The translations under genes were made by a program, and so were the position numbers. This document shows, in pieces, positions 1 to 6,441 of a stretch of 33,211 nt of DNA (position 1 is its first letter; every line of letters begins with the position of its first letter). Below the pieces are notes generated by a model. The model was given only the letters and a program-made list of their open reading frames with translations. It did not search any database and was not told the origin of the DNA. Source of the stretch: JAITMY01 sp031549685 (GTDB lineage: Bacteria > Bacteroidota > Bacteroidia > Bacteroidales > UBA932); contig JAVBPG010000055.1 in NCBI GenBank assembly GCA_031549685.1, positions 1 to 33,211 on the forward strand, read 5' to 3'.

Positions 1-12
1 CTTAATGGTTAT

Positions 13-97
13 GTCATCCTGAGCGAAGCGAAGGATCTCAAGTTCGCACAGGGCTTCATATTCACAACATGAGATTCTTCGCTCCGCTCAGAATGAC
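13..97. repeat. Inverted pair of 28-nt GTCAT...ATCTCA hairpin modules
   Basis: Two 28-nt modules face each other at 13-40 and at 70-97 (reverse strand), with 29 bases between them, and match at 25 of 28 positions. Each module can fold by itself: the first has the stem ATCCT/AGGAT and the second ATTCT/AGAAT, so one difference between the copies is a compensated base pair. The same fixed ends occur in modules at 2904, 4722, 4767, 4817, 14194, 14317 and 33016. The function is unknown; it resembles REP-type intergenic repeats. From 98 to 237 I see nothing that I can name. Confidence 0.8.
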
Positions 98-237
98 AAG
101 GGTTCGATTTTTATTAAAATCTACACTAAATTAACAATACCTGTTTTTTTAACGCAGAGTGTGTCATACAACTTCAAACGCGCGAAGCGCATAAAACAAT
201 CTTAAACAATTCAACAACAATCAGTTCGGCGATTACT

Positions 238-301
238 CGAGCGAAGCTCACGAGAGCTCGCTTCGCTCGGTTCAACAATTAAACAGTTCAACGATTCAAC
301 T
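238..301. repeat. Hairpin followed by octamer repeats before clpC
   Basis: A perfect 10-bp inverted repeat (238-247 with 260-269) is followed by four degenerate octamers: GTTCAACA, ATTAAACA, GTTCAACG and ATTCAACT (270-301). These end six bases before the clpC ATG. This is the 8-bp version of the 7-bp arrays seen at other gene boundaries in the window. No clear TAnnTTTG promoter was found in this gap. Confidence 0.65.
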
Positions 302-307
302 ATACTT

Positions 308-2824
308 ATGAATACCAACCCATCACAAAAATTACAGGATATCTTGACCTATAGCAAGGAGGAGGCAGTGCGCTTGGGCAACCACGCCGTGGGCACCGAG
401 CACCTGCTGCTGGGCATGCTGCGCGACGGCAACAACTCCGCCGTGGATGTGCTCAAAATGCTGAACGTAAACATTTCCAAGCTGAAGGAAACGGTTGAGG
501 ACAACGTGCGGGGCGGCGACCCGCTGGGCCTCGACGAAATGGACAACCTCTCGCTGTACAAATCATCGCACCGCGCCCTCAAAATGCAGGAGCTCGAGGC
601 GCGTTCCCTCAAGGCCACCGAGGTGGACACTGTGCACCTGCTGCTGGCCATTATGCACGACGAGGGCGACTTTGTAACCCAGACGCTTGAAAAGCAAAGC
701 GTAAGCTACCAAAAGATTGTAAAGCTGCTCAAGGGCGAAGACCCCATCGAAAACAGCGCCGATGCCGAGGAGGACGATGATGATGAGGACGATAGCAGCA
801 CCTTTCATCCATCGTCGAGTAAGGGCGGAGGCGAGGCGCACGGCCCCGCGGGCAAATCGGCCTCTGCCACGCCGGTAATCGACAACTTTGGCGTGGACCT
901 GACCAAGTCGGCCGAAAAGGACCTGCTCGACCCCGTGGTGGGCCGCGAGAAGGAGATTGACCGCATGGCGCAAATCCTGAGCCGCCGCAAGAAAAACAAC
1001 CCCATACTCATTGGCGAACCCGGCGTGGGCAAGAGCGCCATCGTGGAGGGGCTGGCCATTCGCATTGCCAAAAAGCAGGTTTCGCGCGTGCTCTTCGGCA
1101 AGCGCCTGGTTACGCTCGACCTGGGCCTCATTGTGGCCGGAACCAAGTACCGTGGCCAGTTCGAGGAACGCATGAAGTCCATCCTGAACGAGCTGGAGAA
1201 GAACCCCAACATCATCCTGTTTATTGACGAAATACACACCATGGTGGGTGCCGGTGGCGCCTCGGGCTCGCTTGATGCGGCCAACATGCTCAAGCCCGCC
1301 CTGGCCCGCGGCAACATACAGTGCATTGGCGCCACCACGCTCAACGAGTACCGCGAGTACATTGAGAAGGACGGCGCCCTGGAGCGCCGCTTTCAGCGCA
1401 TCATGGTCGATCCGCCCAGCGTGGACGAAACCATTGAAATCCTCAGCAACATTAAGGAGCGCTACGAGCAGCACCACAACGTAACGTACACGCCCGAGGC
1501 CATTCGCGCTTGCGTAACGCTTACCCAGCGCTACGTTACCGAGCGCTACCTGCCCGACAAGGCGGTGGACGCCATGGACGAGGCGGGTTCGCGTGTACGC
1601 ATTTCGCAAATCAAAGTACCCGAGCGCATTAGCCAAATAGAAAAGGAGCTGGCGCAGATTACCGAGGAAAAAAAGGCAGCCATTGCCGCGCAAAACTTTG
1701 AGCTGGCCGCCGGCCACCGCGACCAGGAGCGCGCGCTGACCGAGGAGCTGGCCGAGGAGCAAAAGAAGTGGCAGAGCACCCTGTCGGCCAACCGCGAAAT
1801 TGTGGACGAGGAGAAGGTAGCCGAGGTGGTAGCCATGATGACCAACGTGCCCGTTCAGCGCATTGCGCAGGGCGAAGGACAACGCTTACTTAAAATGGGA
1901 GAGTCGCTCAAGGGCAGCGTAATCGGCCAGGACGAGGCGGTGGAAAAGGTGGTAAAGGCCATTCAGCGCAACCGCATTGGCCTCAAAGACCCCAACCGCC
2001 CCATCGGCTCGTTCATCTTTTTGGGCCCTACGGGCGTTGGTAAAACGCTATTGGCGAATGTATTGTCGAAGTATCTTTTTGACACCACCGACAACCTTAT
2101 TCGCATCGACATGAGCGAGTACATGGAGAAGTTCTCCGTGAGCCGCCTGGTGGGCGCGCCTCCGGGCTACGTGGGCTACGAGGAGGGCGGACTGCTTACC
2201 GAAAAGGTGCGCCGCAAGCCCTACTCCGTGGTGCTGTTGGACGAAATAGAAAAGGCGCACCCCGATGTGTTCAACCTGCTGCTGCAGGTGCTGGACGAAG
2301 GCCGCCTGACCGATAGCCTCGGCCGCACGGTGGACTTCCGCAACACCATCATCATCATTACCTCCAACATAGGCTCGCGCGAGGTGAAGGATTTTGGCGC
2401 CGGCATTGGATTTACCACCGAAAAAACGGCCAAGGATGTGAGCGATAAAAATAAGGACATTATACAAAAGGCGCTGAAAAAGGCCTTCCGTCCCGAGTTT
2501 ATCAACCGCGTGGACGATATTATTGTGTTCAACACGCTAAGCAAGGAGGACATTTTCAGGATTATCGACATTGAGCTCAAGGGCCTGGTGGACAGGTTGG
2601 TTAAGATTGACTGCTCGCTCGAAATTGCGCCCGACGCCAAGGATTTTATTGCCGAAAAAGGTTATGATGCCGACTTTGGCGCCCGCCCGCTTAAGCGCGC
2701 CATACAGCACTACCTGGAGGACAACATTTCCGAAGCCATTATTGGCAGCGACCACAAGGGACAAAAGAAAATTGTGGTAACGCTGAACGAGGCCAAGGAT
2801 AACGTGGCGGTAAGGGTGGAATAA
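308..2824 (+). CDS. clpC: ATP-dependent Clp protease ATP-binding subunit ClpC
   Basis: AAA+ unfoldase that feeds substrates to the ClpP peptidase in the cytoplasm. The 838 residues show an N-terminal Clp_N double repeat (about 1-145) and a strongly acidic linker (about 150-167). The first AAA+ module has Walker A GEPGVGKS at 236-243 and a Walker B with DEIH near 306. A UVR-type coiled segment (about 452-487) follows, which marks ClpC rather than ClpA or ClpB. The second AAA+ module has GPTGVGKT at 573-580 and LLDEIEKAHPDVF near 642. The length is normal for ClpC of this phylum. The ATG at 308 is directly preceded by the octamer array. The acidic Asp/Glu run in the linker is longer than I expect and may be lineage-specific. 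It stands alone, with repeats on both sides. Confidence 0.97.
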   Translation: MNTNPSQKLQDILTYSKEEAVRLGNHAVGTEHLLLGMLRDGNNSAVDVLKMLNVNISKLKETVEDNVRGGDPLGLDEMDNLSLYKSSHRALKMQELEARSLKATEVDTVHLLLAIMHDEGDFVTQTLEKQSVSYQKIVKLLKGEDPIENSADAEEDDDDEDDSSTFHPSSSKGGGEAHGPAGKSASATPVIDNFGVDLTKSAEKDLLDPVVGREKEIDRMAQILSRRKKNNPILIGEPGVGKSAIVEGLAIRIAKKQVSRVLFGKRLVTLDLGLIVAGTKYRGQFEERMKSILNELEKNPNIILFIDEIHTMVGAGGASGSLDAANMLKPALARGNIQCIGATTLNEYREYIEKDGALERRFQRIMVDPPSVDETIEILSNIKERYEQHHNVTYTPEAIRACVTLTQRYVTERYLPDKAVDAMDEAGSRVRISQIKVPERISQIEKELAQITEEKKAAIAAQNFELAAGHRDQERALTEELAEEQKKWQSTLSANREIVDEEKVAEVVAMMTNVPVQRIAQGEGQRLLKMGESLKGSVIGQDEAVEKVVKAIQRNRIGLKDPNRPIGSFIFLGPTGVGKTLLANVLSKYLFDTTDNLIRIDMSEYMEKFSVSRLVGAPPGYVGYEEGGLLTEKVRRKPYSVVLLDEIEKAHPDVFNLLLQVLDEGRLTDSLGRTVDFRNTIIIITSNIGSREVKDFGAGIGFTTEKTAKDVSDKNKDIIQKALKKAFRPEFINRVDDIIVFNTLSKEDIFRIIDIELKGLVDRLVKIDCSLEIAPDAKDFIAEKGYDADFGARPLKRAIQHYLEDNISEAIIGSDHKGQKKIVVTLNEAKDNVAVRVE

Positions 2825-2858
2825 TTTAAAATTTAAGGTTTAAAGTTTAAGGTTCAAT
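2824..2858. repeat. Five GTTTAAR-type heptads just after clpC
   Basis: Starting at the last base of the clpC stop codon are five degenerate heptads: ATTTAAA, ATTTAAG, GTTTAAA, GTTTAAG and GTTCAAT. They belong to the same family and orientation as the 17-unit array at 4589-4713, so one heptad family brackets the island between clpC and tpx. Confidence 0.75.
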
Positions 2859-2903
2859 TATCGGTTACGCCAAGGGGCTGCCGATTTATTTCGTCCTCTT
2901 GCT

Positions 2904-2985
2904 GTCATTGCGGGCTTGACCCGCAATCTCCGTGTTCGGCCGAGGCTCATGCCTCGGTCGTTCTATTTGCGTAGGCTACAGCCTA
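2904..2985. repeat. GTCAT...ATCTCC module plus two further hairpins
   Basis: The 28-nt module at 2904-2931 has a perfect 8-bp stem, ATTGCGGG/CCCGCAAT. Two more palindromes follow: CCGAGGC-TCAT-GCCTCGG (2940-2957) and TAGGCT-AC-AGCCTA (2972-2985). With its left flank (from 2895, CCTCTTGCT) the first module recurs in inverted orientation at 4817-4854. The annotated start of the next reading frame lies inside this repeat, which supports the view that the frame is broken at its 5' end. Confidence 0.7.
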
Positions 2986-3693
2986 TATCTCCGTTTTCTG
3001 TTTAAAAAAACCGATAATTTACCCCATACACAGGGTAAAATATCCGATAATTTGCCCCATGTATTTGCTAAATCGAAGCAAAAAGGAAATTTGCTGAAGG
3101 AAATTCGCGATTCCTACGTAAAGCGGGATGTGCTGGAGGCCGGTGTGCAAAACGAAACCGCTTTTTACCACCTTTTTAGAATGCTGGCTGCCCAGTCGAG
3201 CAGCTTGCTCAACGCCTCGGAGTTGGCCAAAATGCTGCGCGTAAAGGAGGAAACGGTGCAGCACTACCTGTTTGTACTGCAAAAGTGCTTTCATTTGTCG
3301 CTAATCAGGCCTTTCTTTCGGAGCCTGAGCAAGGAGTTGGTCAAAATGCCCAAGGCCTACCTTATGGATACCGGGCTGCGCAACTGCTTAATTGGCAACT
3401 TTGAACCAATACCTTTGCGCTTGGACAAAGGCGACCTCTGGGAAAATGCCTGCTTTCGTCTATTAGCCGACCTGCATCCGGTTGATGAAATATTTTTTTG
3501 GCGTACCGCCGATAAAAACGAGGTGGACTTTGTGCTGCCTTTGGCCGCCACTCCACATGCCATTGAGGCCAAATTGAGCATGGATAAGGTATTGTATAGC
3601 AAGTATAAAAAGTTTACTAAAACCTACTCCGACCTGCCCCTTCGCTTTGCCTGCATGGAGCCGTTCAGCGAAGATTTTTTTAGGGGATTGTAA
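2932..3693 (+). pseudogene. 5'-truncated AAA+ ATPase, DUF4143 C-terminal half
   Basis: From about 3085 onward the frame encodes the C-terminal part of the widespread AAA_14/DUF4143 ATPases. It has the SYVKRDV segment, a winged-helix-like stretch (LNASELAKMLRVKEETVQHYL) and then the DUF4143 nuclease-like region: PKAYLMDTGLRN, GDLWENACFRLL, WRTADKNEVDFVL and IEAKLS. The N-terminal ATPase with Walker A and B, normally about 200 residues, is absent. The first 50 codons run through palindromic repeats and a direct repeat (3011-3027 and 3044-3060) that look non-coding. I read it as a remnant created by deletion or repeat insertion. A shortened protein that is still expressed cannot be excluded, because the rest of the frame is intact. 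Confidence 0.75.
3011..3060. repeat. 17-bp direct repeat, 33 bp apart
   Basis: CCGATAATTTACCCCAT (3011-3027) returns with one mismatch at 3044-3060, exactly 33 bases later. Between the copies TACCC and GGGTA form a small inverted repeat. It lies at the boundary where homology to the DUF4143 ATPases begins, so it may mark the deletion junction of that pseudogene. Confidence 0.6.
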
Positions 3694-3698
3694 TAAAA

Positions 3699-3728
3699 AA
3701 ATCGGCCACGCCTTGGCGTGGCCGATTT
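3699..3728. terminator. Bidirectional terminator
   Basis: A near-perfect palindrome (AAATCGGCCACGCC, then TT, then its complement) lies between two convergent frames. It has an A-run on the left and Ts on the right, so it can act as a Rho-independent terminator for the ATPase remnant (+) and for the lipoprotein gene (-). Confidence 0.8.
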
Positions 3729-3744
3729 AACTTGCTAAGAAAAA

Positions 3745-4209
3745 CTAGTTGGCCTTTATATACCCCGGAATATATTGAAATCCACATGATTCAAAAATTG
3801 ATTTGCAATCAATTGAAACCGTTGAATCAACCGCAATTGTCGGATTGATAATACCGCGGCCGCGAACGCGTGGCGAAATGGCAGTCAATTCCTGTGCGTC
3901 ATCGCGCGCCAGGTGAACTTGTGTATGTGTGCTCATAAGATGAAAGTTTTCTGTTGATACCAAGTAAACCGAATCCGCACCGTTTGCCAATGAATCGGTT
4001 ACAGTCTGGACCCTTGGGCGTGTGCTGTATTTTGCGGTAAAATCCAAGCGAACGATTTTAAATTTGGGGCTTGTGTCGATTGTATCGATCGGATTAATCG
4101 GGCCGATCGGCTCGGTGGCTGCGCCGCCGCAGCCTGCGCCCAGCGCCATAGCGGCAACCGCCAGCAGCACCCCTATCTTTTTTAGCTTATACAAAATTTG
4201 TAATTTCAT
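3745..4209 (-). CDS. Small hypothetical lipoprotein
   Basis: The protein has 154 residues and no family that I recognise. The start is placed at the ATG at 4209, because the protein then begins with a classic lipoprotein signal: charged KLKK, a hydrophobic core, and the lipobox LGAGC with the acylated Cys at 27. The preceding in-frame ATGs would put 30 unlikely residues in front. After the Cys comes a Pro/Ile/Asp-rich spacer (PIGPINPIDTIDT) and a short, probably beta-rich domain with three further cysteines or cysteine pairs near the end. It is likely periplasmic or outer-membrane anchored. The leader is A-rich without a Shine-Dalgarno site. Its promoter is not clear; a TATCTTTG box on this strand at 4527-4534 would transcribe across the RNA candidate in antisense. 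Confidence 0.7.
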   Translation of the reverse strand: MKLQILYKLKKIGVLLAVAAMALGAGCGGAATEPIGPINPIDTIDTSPKFKIVRLDFTAKYSTRPRVQTVTDSLANGADSVYLVSTENFHLMSTHTQVHLARDDAQELTAISPRVRGRGIINPTIAVDSTVSIDCKSIFESCGFQYIPGYIKAN

Positions 4210-4222
4210 AGCCTGTTTTCTT

Positions 4223-4253
4223 TTTGTGTTAAAAAAAATCCTCTTTATTTTTG
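4223..4253 (+). promoter_or_regulatory. Bacteroidetes-type promoter for the 6S-like RNA
   Basis: A -33 box TTTG (4223-4226) and a -7 box TATTTTTG (4246-4253) are separated by 19 bases, which matches the known Bacteroides sigma-ABfr consensus. Transcription would begin near 4258-4262, just before the closing stem of the RNA candidate. The area is T-rich, so a chance match is possible. Confidence 0.5.
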
Positions 4254-4259
4254 TCCTCT

Positions 4260-4474
4260 CCCCTCCTTCAACATACGCGCATAAAAAAAGCGCGGACAAA
4301 ACTCTTTATCTGTTCTTGAGGTTCTCGACTACCTTGCAACCAAATAAATGAGTAAAGCCCACGCCGTGGCGTGAGCATTTACGCTTTACTCCTGGTTGCT
4401 CCGAAACTGTCGAGATTTCAAGAACAAGAATAAAAGCGAAACGCTTTTTCCAATATGTTTTTACAATGCGCGTA
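4260..4474 (+). ncRNA. Rod-shaped structured RNA, candidate 6S RNA
   Basis: About 200 nt fold into one long rod of concentric stems. The closing stem is 4274-4282 with 4466-4474 (9 perfect pairs), followed by 4285-4292 with 4442-4449. Next comes an unpaired internal bubble of about 18 and 15 nt. Inside it are 4311-4329 with 4409-4426, 4336-4342 with 4393-4399, 4350-4358 with 4383-4391, and an apical hairpin 4360-4365 with 4368-4373. A long rod with a central bubble and about 200 nt is the hallmark of 6S RNA, which mimics open promoter DNA and binds RNA polymerase; Bacteroidota have a described 6S-Flavo family. The strand is chosen from the promoter at 4223-4253, since the structure alone is symmetric. 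It could instead be a palindromic mobile repeat like those elsewhere in the window. Confidence 0.5.
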
Positions 4475-4588
4475 AGGCTACGCTGCGCTACTTCATAGGC
4501 AAATAATTTTTTGAATGTTATGGGGGCAAAGATATAATTTTTTTGGTAACATTTTGCGAGCTTGAGCTTGCTTCGCTCCTTGCAATGA

Positions 4589-4713
4589 GTTCAAGGTTCA
4601 AGGTTTAAGGTTTAAAGTTTAAAGTTCAAGGTTTAAAGTTCAAGGTTTAAAGTTTAAGGTTTAAAGTTTAAGGTTCAAGGTTTAAGGTTTAAAGTTTAAA
4701 GTTTAAGGTTTAA
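4589..4713. repeat. 17-unit GTTYAAR heptad array
   Basis: Seventeen complete heptads and a partial one run without a break. Only two positions vary, and only three of the four possible forms occur: GTTCAAG (5), GTTTAAG (5) and GTTTAAA (7); GTTCAAA never occurs. It is intergenic, with no reading frame and no promoter that I can see. The same heptad type follows clpC at 2824-2858. Confidence 0.95.
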
Positions 4714-4721
4714 TCGAAGGC

Positions 4722-4854
4722 GCCATTGCGAGGAGGAACGACAAAAGCAATCTCATACTAAGCTTTGTCATCCCGAACTTGATTCGGGATCTCCCACCTA
4801 AAGCATTATTTTGTTAGGGGATTGCGGGTCAAAGCCCGCAATGACAGCAAGAGG
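4722..4854. repeat. Cluster of three hairpin modules
   Basis: Three members of the GTCAT...ATCTCC family follow each other: 4722-4755 (stem ATTGC/GCAAT), 4767-4794 (28 nt, stem ATCCCGAA/TTCGGGAT) and, on the reverse strand, 4817-4845 (stem ATTGCGGG/CCCGCAAT). The last continues to 4854 as an inverted copy of the repeat at 2895-2931. Each stem is well paired although its sequence differs. Confidence 0.75.
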
Positions 4855-5002
4855 AACAAGCGGAGCATAATCTCCGCTTTTTTGCTTTGTTAACCGGAAT
4901 TTACCACTTCCGCCTTGTCTTTTAAAATCCGATAAATAACGCCATAGAGTGGAAAAACAGGAGCCGCGGCTTGTAAAATACCTATCTTTACTCTTGTATT
5001 TC

Positions 5003-5044
5003 AATCATAAATTTTCAATTATAAATCATAAATCCCAAAAAACT
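5003..5044 (+). repeat. Degenerate heptads ending at the tpx start codon
   Basis: Six 7-base units (AATCATA, AATTTTC, AATTATA, AATCATA, AATCCCA, AAAAACT) fill the leader and end exactly at the ATG at 5045. The A-rich sequence would suit translation initiation without a Shine-Dalgarno site. A weak -7-like box TATCTTTA lies at 4983-4990. Confidence 0.6.
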
Positions 5045-5548
5045 ATGGCAACTGTAAAATTCAAAGGCAACCCTGTAACACTTGCAGGAACCGAAGCAAA
5101 GGTGGGCGCTGCAGCCCCCGATTTCACCACGCTGGCCAAAGACCTGTCGCCCGTAAAGCTGAGCGATTACAAGGGCAAGGTAAAGGTGCTAACAGCGTTT
5201 CCCTCCGTTGATACATCGGTGTGCGCTGCACAAACACGCACATTCAACAAGCGCGCCGCCGAGCTGAGCAAGGAGGTGGTAATTATTACCGTTTCGTGCG
5301 ACCTACCCTTTGCCCTTGGCCGCTTTTGCGCCGCCGAAGGCATTGATAGCGTGGTGGTAACTTCCGACCACAATAAGCTGGATTTTGCCAACAAGTACGG
5401 CTTCCTTATGCCCGACCTGCGGCTGCTGGCGCGCGGCACGGTGGTGGTGGACAAAAACGATGTAATCCGCTACGTGGAGTACGTGCCCGAGGTAACCACC
5501 GAGCCCAACTACGATGCGGCGCTGGAGTGCGTGAAGTCGCTGTTGTAG
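5045..5548 (+). CDS. tpx: Thiol peroxidase (Tpx-type peroxiredoxin)
   Basis: A cytoplasmic atypical 2-Cys peroxiredoxin that reduces hydrogen peroxide and alkyl hydroperoxides with thioredoxin as electron donor. The 167 residues match the Tpx length. The peroxidatic Cys60 sits in FPSVDTSVC and the resolving Cys95 in GRFCAAEG, the spacing of the Escherichia coli enzyme; an extra Cys is at 85. The ATG at 5045 is preferred over an upstream in-frame ATG at 4949 because the Tpx family begins there and the heptad leader ends there. It is monocistronic with a hairpin terminator behind it. Confidence 0.96.
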   Translation: MATVKFKGNPVTLAGTEAKVGAAAPDFTTLAKDLSPVKLSDYKGKVKVLTAFPSVDTSVCAAQTRTFNKRAAELSKEVVIITVSCDLPFALGRFCAAEGIDSVVVTSDHNKLDFANKYGFLMPDLRLLARGTVVVDKNDVIRYVEYVPEVTTEPNYDAALECVKSLL

Positions 5549-5578
5549 CTTCAGGTTCCGCGTTTCAGCTTAGCTGGC

Positions 5579-5613
5579 AAGCCGGGGTTACGACCTCGGC
5601 TTTTTTATTTTTG
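5579..5613 (+). terminator. Rho-independent terminator of tpx
   Basis: A GC-rich hairpin (AAGCCG ... CGGCTT) is followed by a run of T residues, 30 bases after the tpx stop codon. Confidence 0.85.
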
Positions 5614-5661
5614 TCGGTTAGCGCCTTGGAGGATGCTGAACTTTGAAAAACTCATAAGGTG

Positions 5662-5691
5662 TTCCCAAGTTGGGAAATTTGTGCTATCTTT
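5662..5691 (+). promoter_or_regulatory. higBA operator palindrome and -7 box
   Basis: A perfect inverted repeat TTCCCAA-G-TTGGGAA (5662-5676) lies just upstream of a TATCTTTG -7 box (5684-5691), which ends five bases before the higB ATG. The palindrome sits in the spacer between the expected -33 and -7 elements, where HigA-type antitoxins usually repress their own operon. The very short distance suggests a leaderless or nearly leaderless transcript. Confidence 0.7.
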
Positions 5692-5696
5692 GCTTC

Positions 5697-5996
5697 ATGA
5701 GGATAATTGCGTTTAAAACCCTAAAAGATTTTTGGAAGAAGCCCGTGAATGCGGAGGCTGAGCAGCCGCTTAGAGCGTGGTTTCAGGAGGTGAAGAATGC
5801 AAGCTGGAGCAATCCGAACGACATAAAAAAGTTGTACAAGCATGCGAGTGTCGTTGGTAATAACCGGGTGGTATTCAATATTAAAGGCAATGCATTTAGG
5901 TTAGTCGTTGCTGTTGACTATAGCTTTAAAATAGTCTTCATCCGCTTTATCGGCACGCATGCCGAGTACGATAAAATTGACGCGAAAAATATTTAG
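5697..5996 (+). CDS. higB: HigB-type mRNA interferase toxin
   Basis: 99 residues of the HigB toxin family (RelE superfamily), which cleaves ribosome-bound mRNA. The conserved blocks are visible: LRAWFQEVKNASW, NNRVVFNIKGNAFRLVV and IRFIGTHAEYDKID. The start at 5697 is chosen over 5670 because the toxin core begins there and the -7 box ends at 5691. higA follows two bases after the stop, the toxin-first order typical of hig loci. It is more AT-rich than the flanking genes, which fits horizontal spread of such modules. Confidence 0.9.
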   Translation: MRIIAFKTLKDFWKKPVNAEAEQPLRAWFQEVKNASWSNPNDIKKLYKHASVVGNNRVVFNIKGNAFRLVVAVDYSFKIVFIRFIGTHAEYDKIDAKNI

Positions 5997-5998
5997 CT

Positions 5999-6349
5999 AT
6001 GAACATAAAACCAATCCACACCAAAACCGACTACAAGAAGGCGCTGAATCGAATAGAGGAGCTGTGGGGTGCTACGCCCAACACCCCCAAGGGCGATGAG
6101 TTGGATATTTTAGCCACCCTTGTGGAGGCCTACGAGGAGCGTCACTACCCCATTCTCCCACCCGACCCTATTGAGGCTATCAAGTTCCGGATGGAGCAAA
6201 TGGGGTTAAGTAATGCTGATGTTGTTCCCTATTTAGGAACAAGAAGCAGGGTAAGCGAAATTCTAAACAGAAAACGTCCGTTAACCTACAAAATGGCTTG
6301 CTCGCTCCATCACGGCTTGCACATTCCCGCCAGCGCCTTGCTGTCGTAG
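5999..6349 (+). CDS. higA: HigA-type antitoxin with HTH domain
   Basis: 116 residues. The N-terminal half (LNRIEELWGATPNTPKGDEL) is the COG5499-type antitoxin region. The C-terminal half is a Cro/C1-like helix-turn-helix (MGLSNADVVPYLGTRSRVSEILNRKRPLT) that should bind the palindrome before higB. It neutralises HigB by direct binding and represses the operon (known for the family). The gene follows higB by two bases. The HTH and order of genes make the call firm; the exact partner specificity is inferred. Confidence 0.9.
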   Translation: MNIKPIHTKTDYKKALNRIEELWGATPNTPKGDELDILATLVEAYEERHYPILPPDPIEAIKFRMEQMGLSNADVVPYLGTRSRVSEILNRKRPLTYKMACSLHHGLHIPASALLS

Positions 6350-6382
6350 GCTGTTTTTTCGTTTTTCTTAAAAAATAACAGC
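6350..6382. terminator. Possible terminator hairpin after higA
   Basis: GCTGTTTTTT pairs with AAAAAATAACAGC around an 11-base T-rich loop, directly after the higA stop. No clear T-run follows on the + strand, so its role as a terminator is uncertain. Confidence 0.35.
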
Positions 6383-6402
6383 GCAAGGGCCGTTTTATTT
6401 TG

Positions 6403-6410
6403 TAAATTTG
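6403..6410 (+). promoter_or_regulatory. -7 promoter box TAAATTTG
   Basis: This matches TAnnTTTG, 31 bases before the ATG of the ABC transporter gene. No convincing TTTG box is found at the -33 position. Confidence 0.4.
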
Positions 6411-6441
6411 CGTGGCTTAAAGTAAAGCCCAAGGCAAATAC

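Noticed and set aside
563..1882. 439-residue frame on the minus strand inside clpC
   Set aside because: It is the shadow of a GC-rich coding gene. The opposite frame has all ClpC motifs, and this one has a Val/Leu/His/Gly-heavy composition with no family pattern.
4022..4351. 109-residue plus-strand frame opposite the lipoprotein
   Set aside because: It runs through the promoter and into the structured RNA; the minus strand has a clean lipoprotein signal.
4589..4713. CRISPR array
   Set aside because: There are no spacers: 7-bp units follow each other directly, and no cas gene is present.
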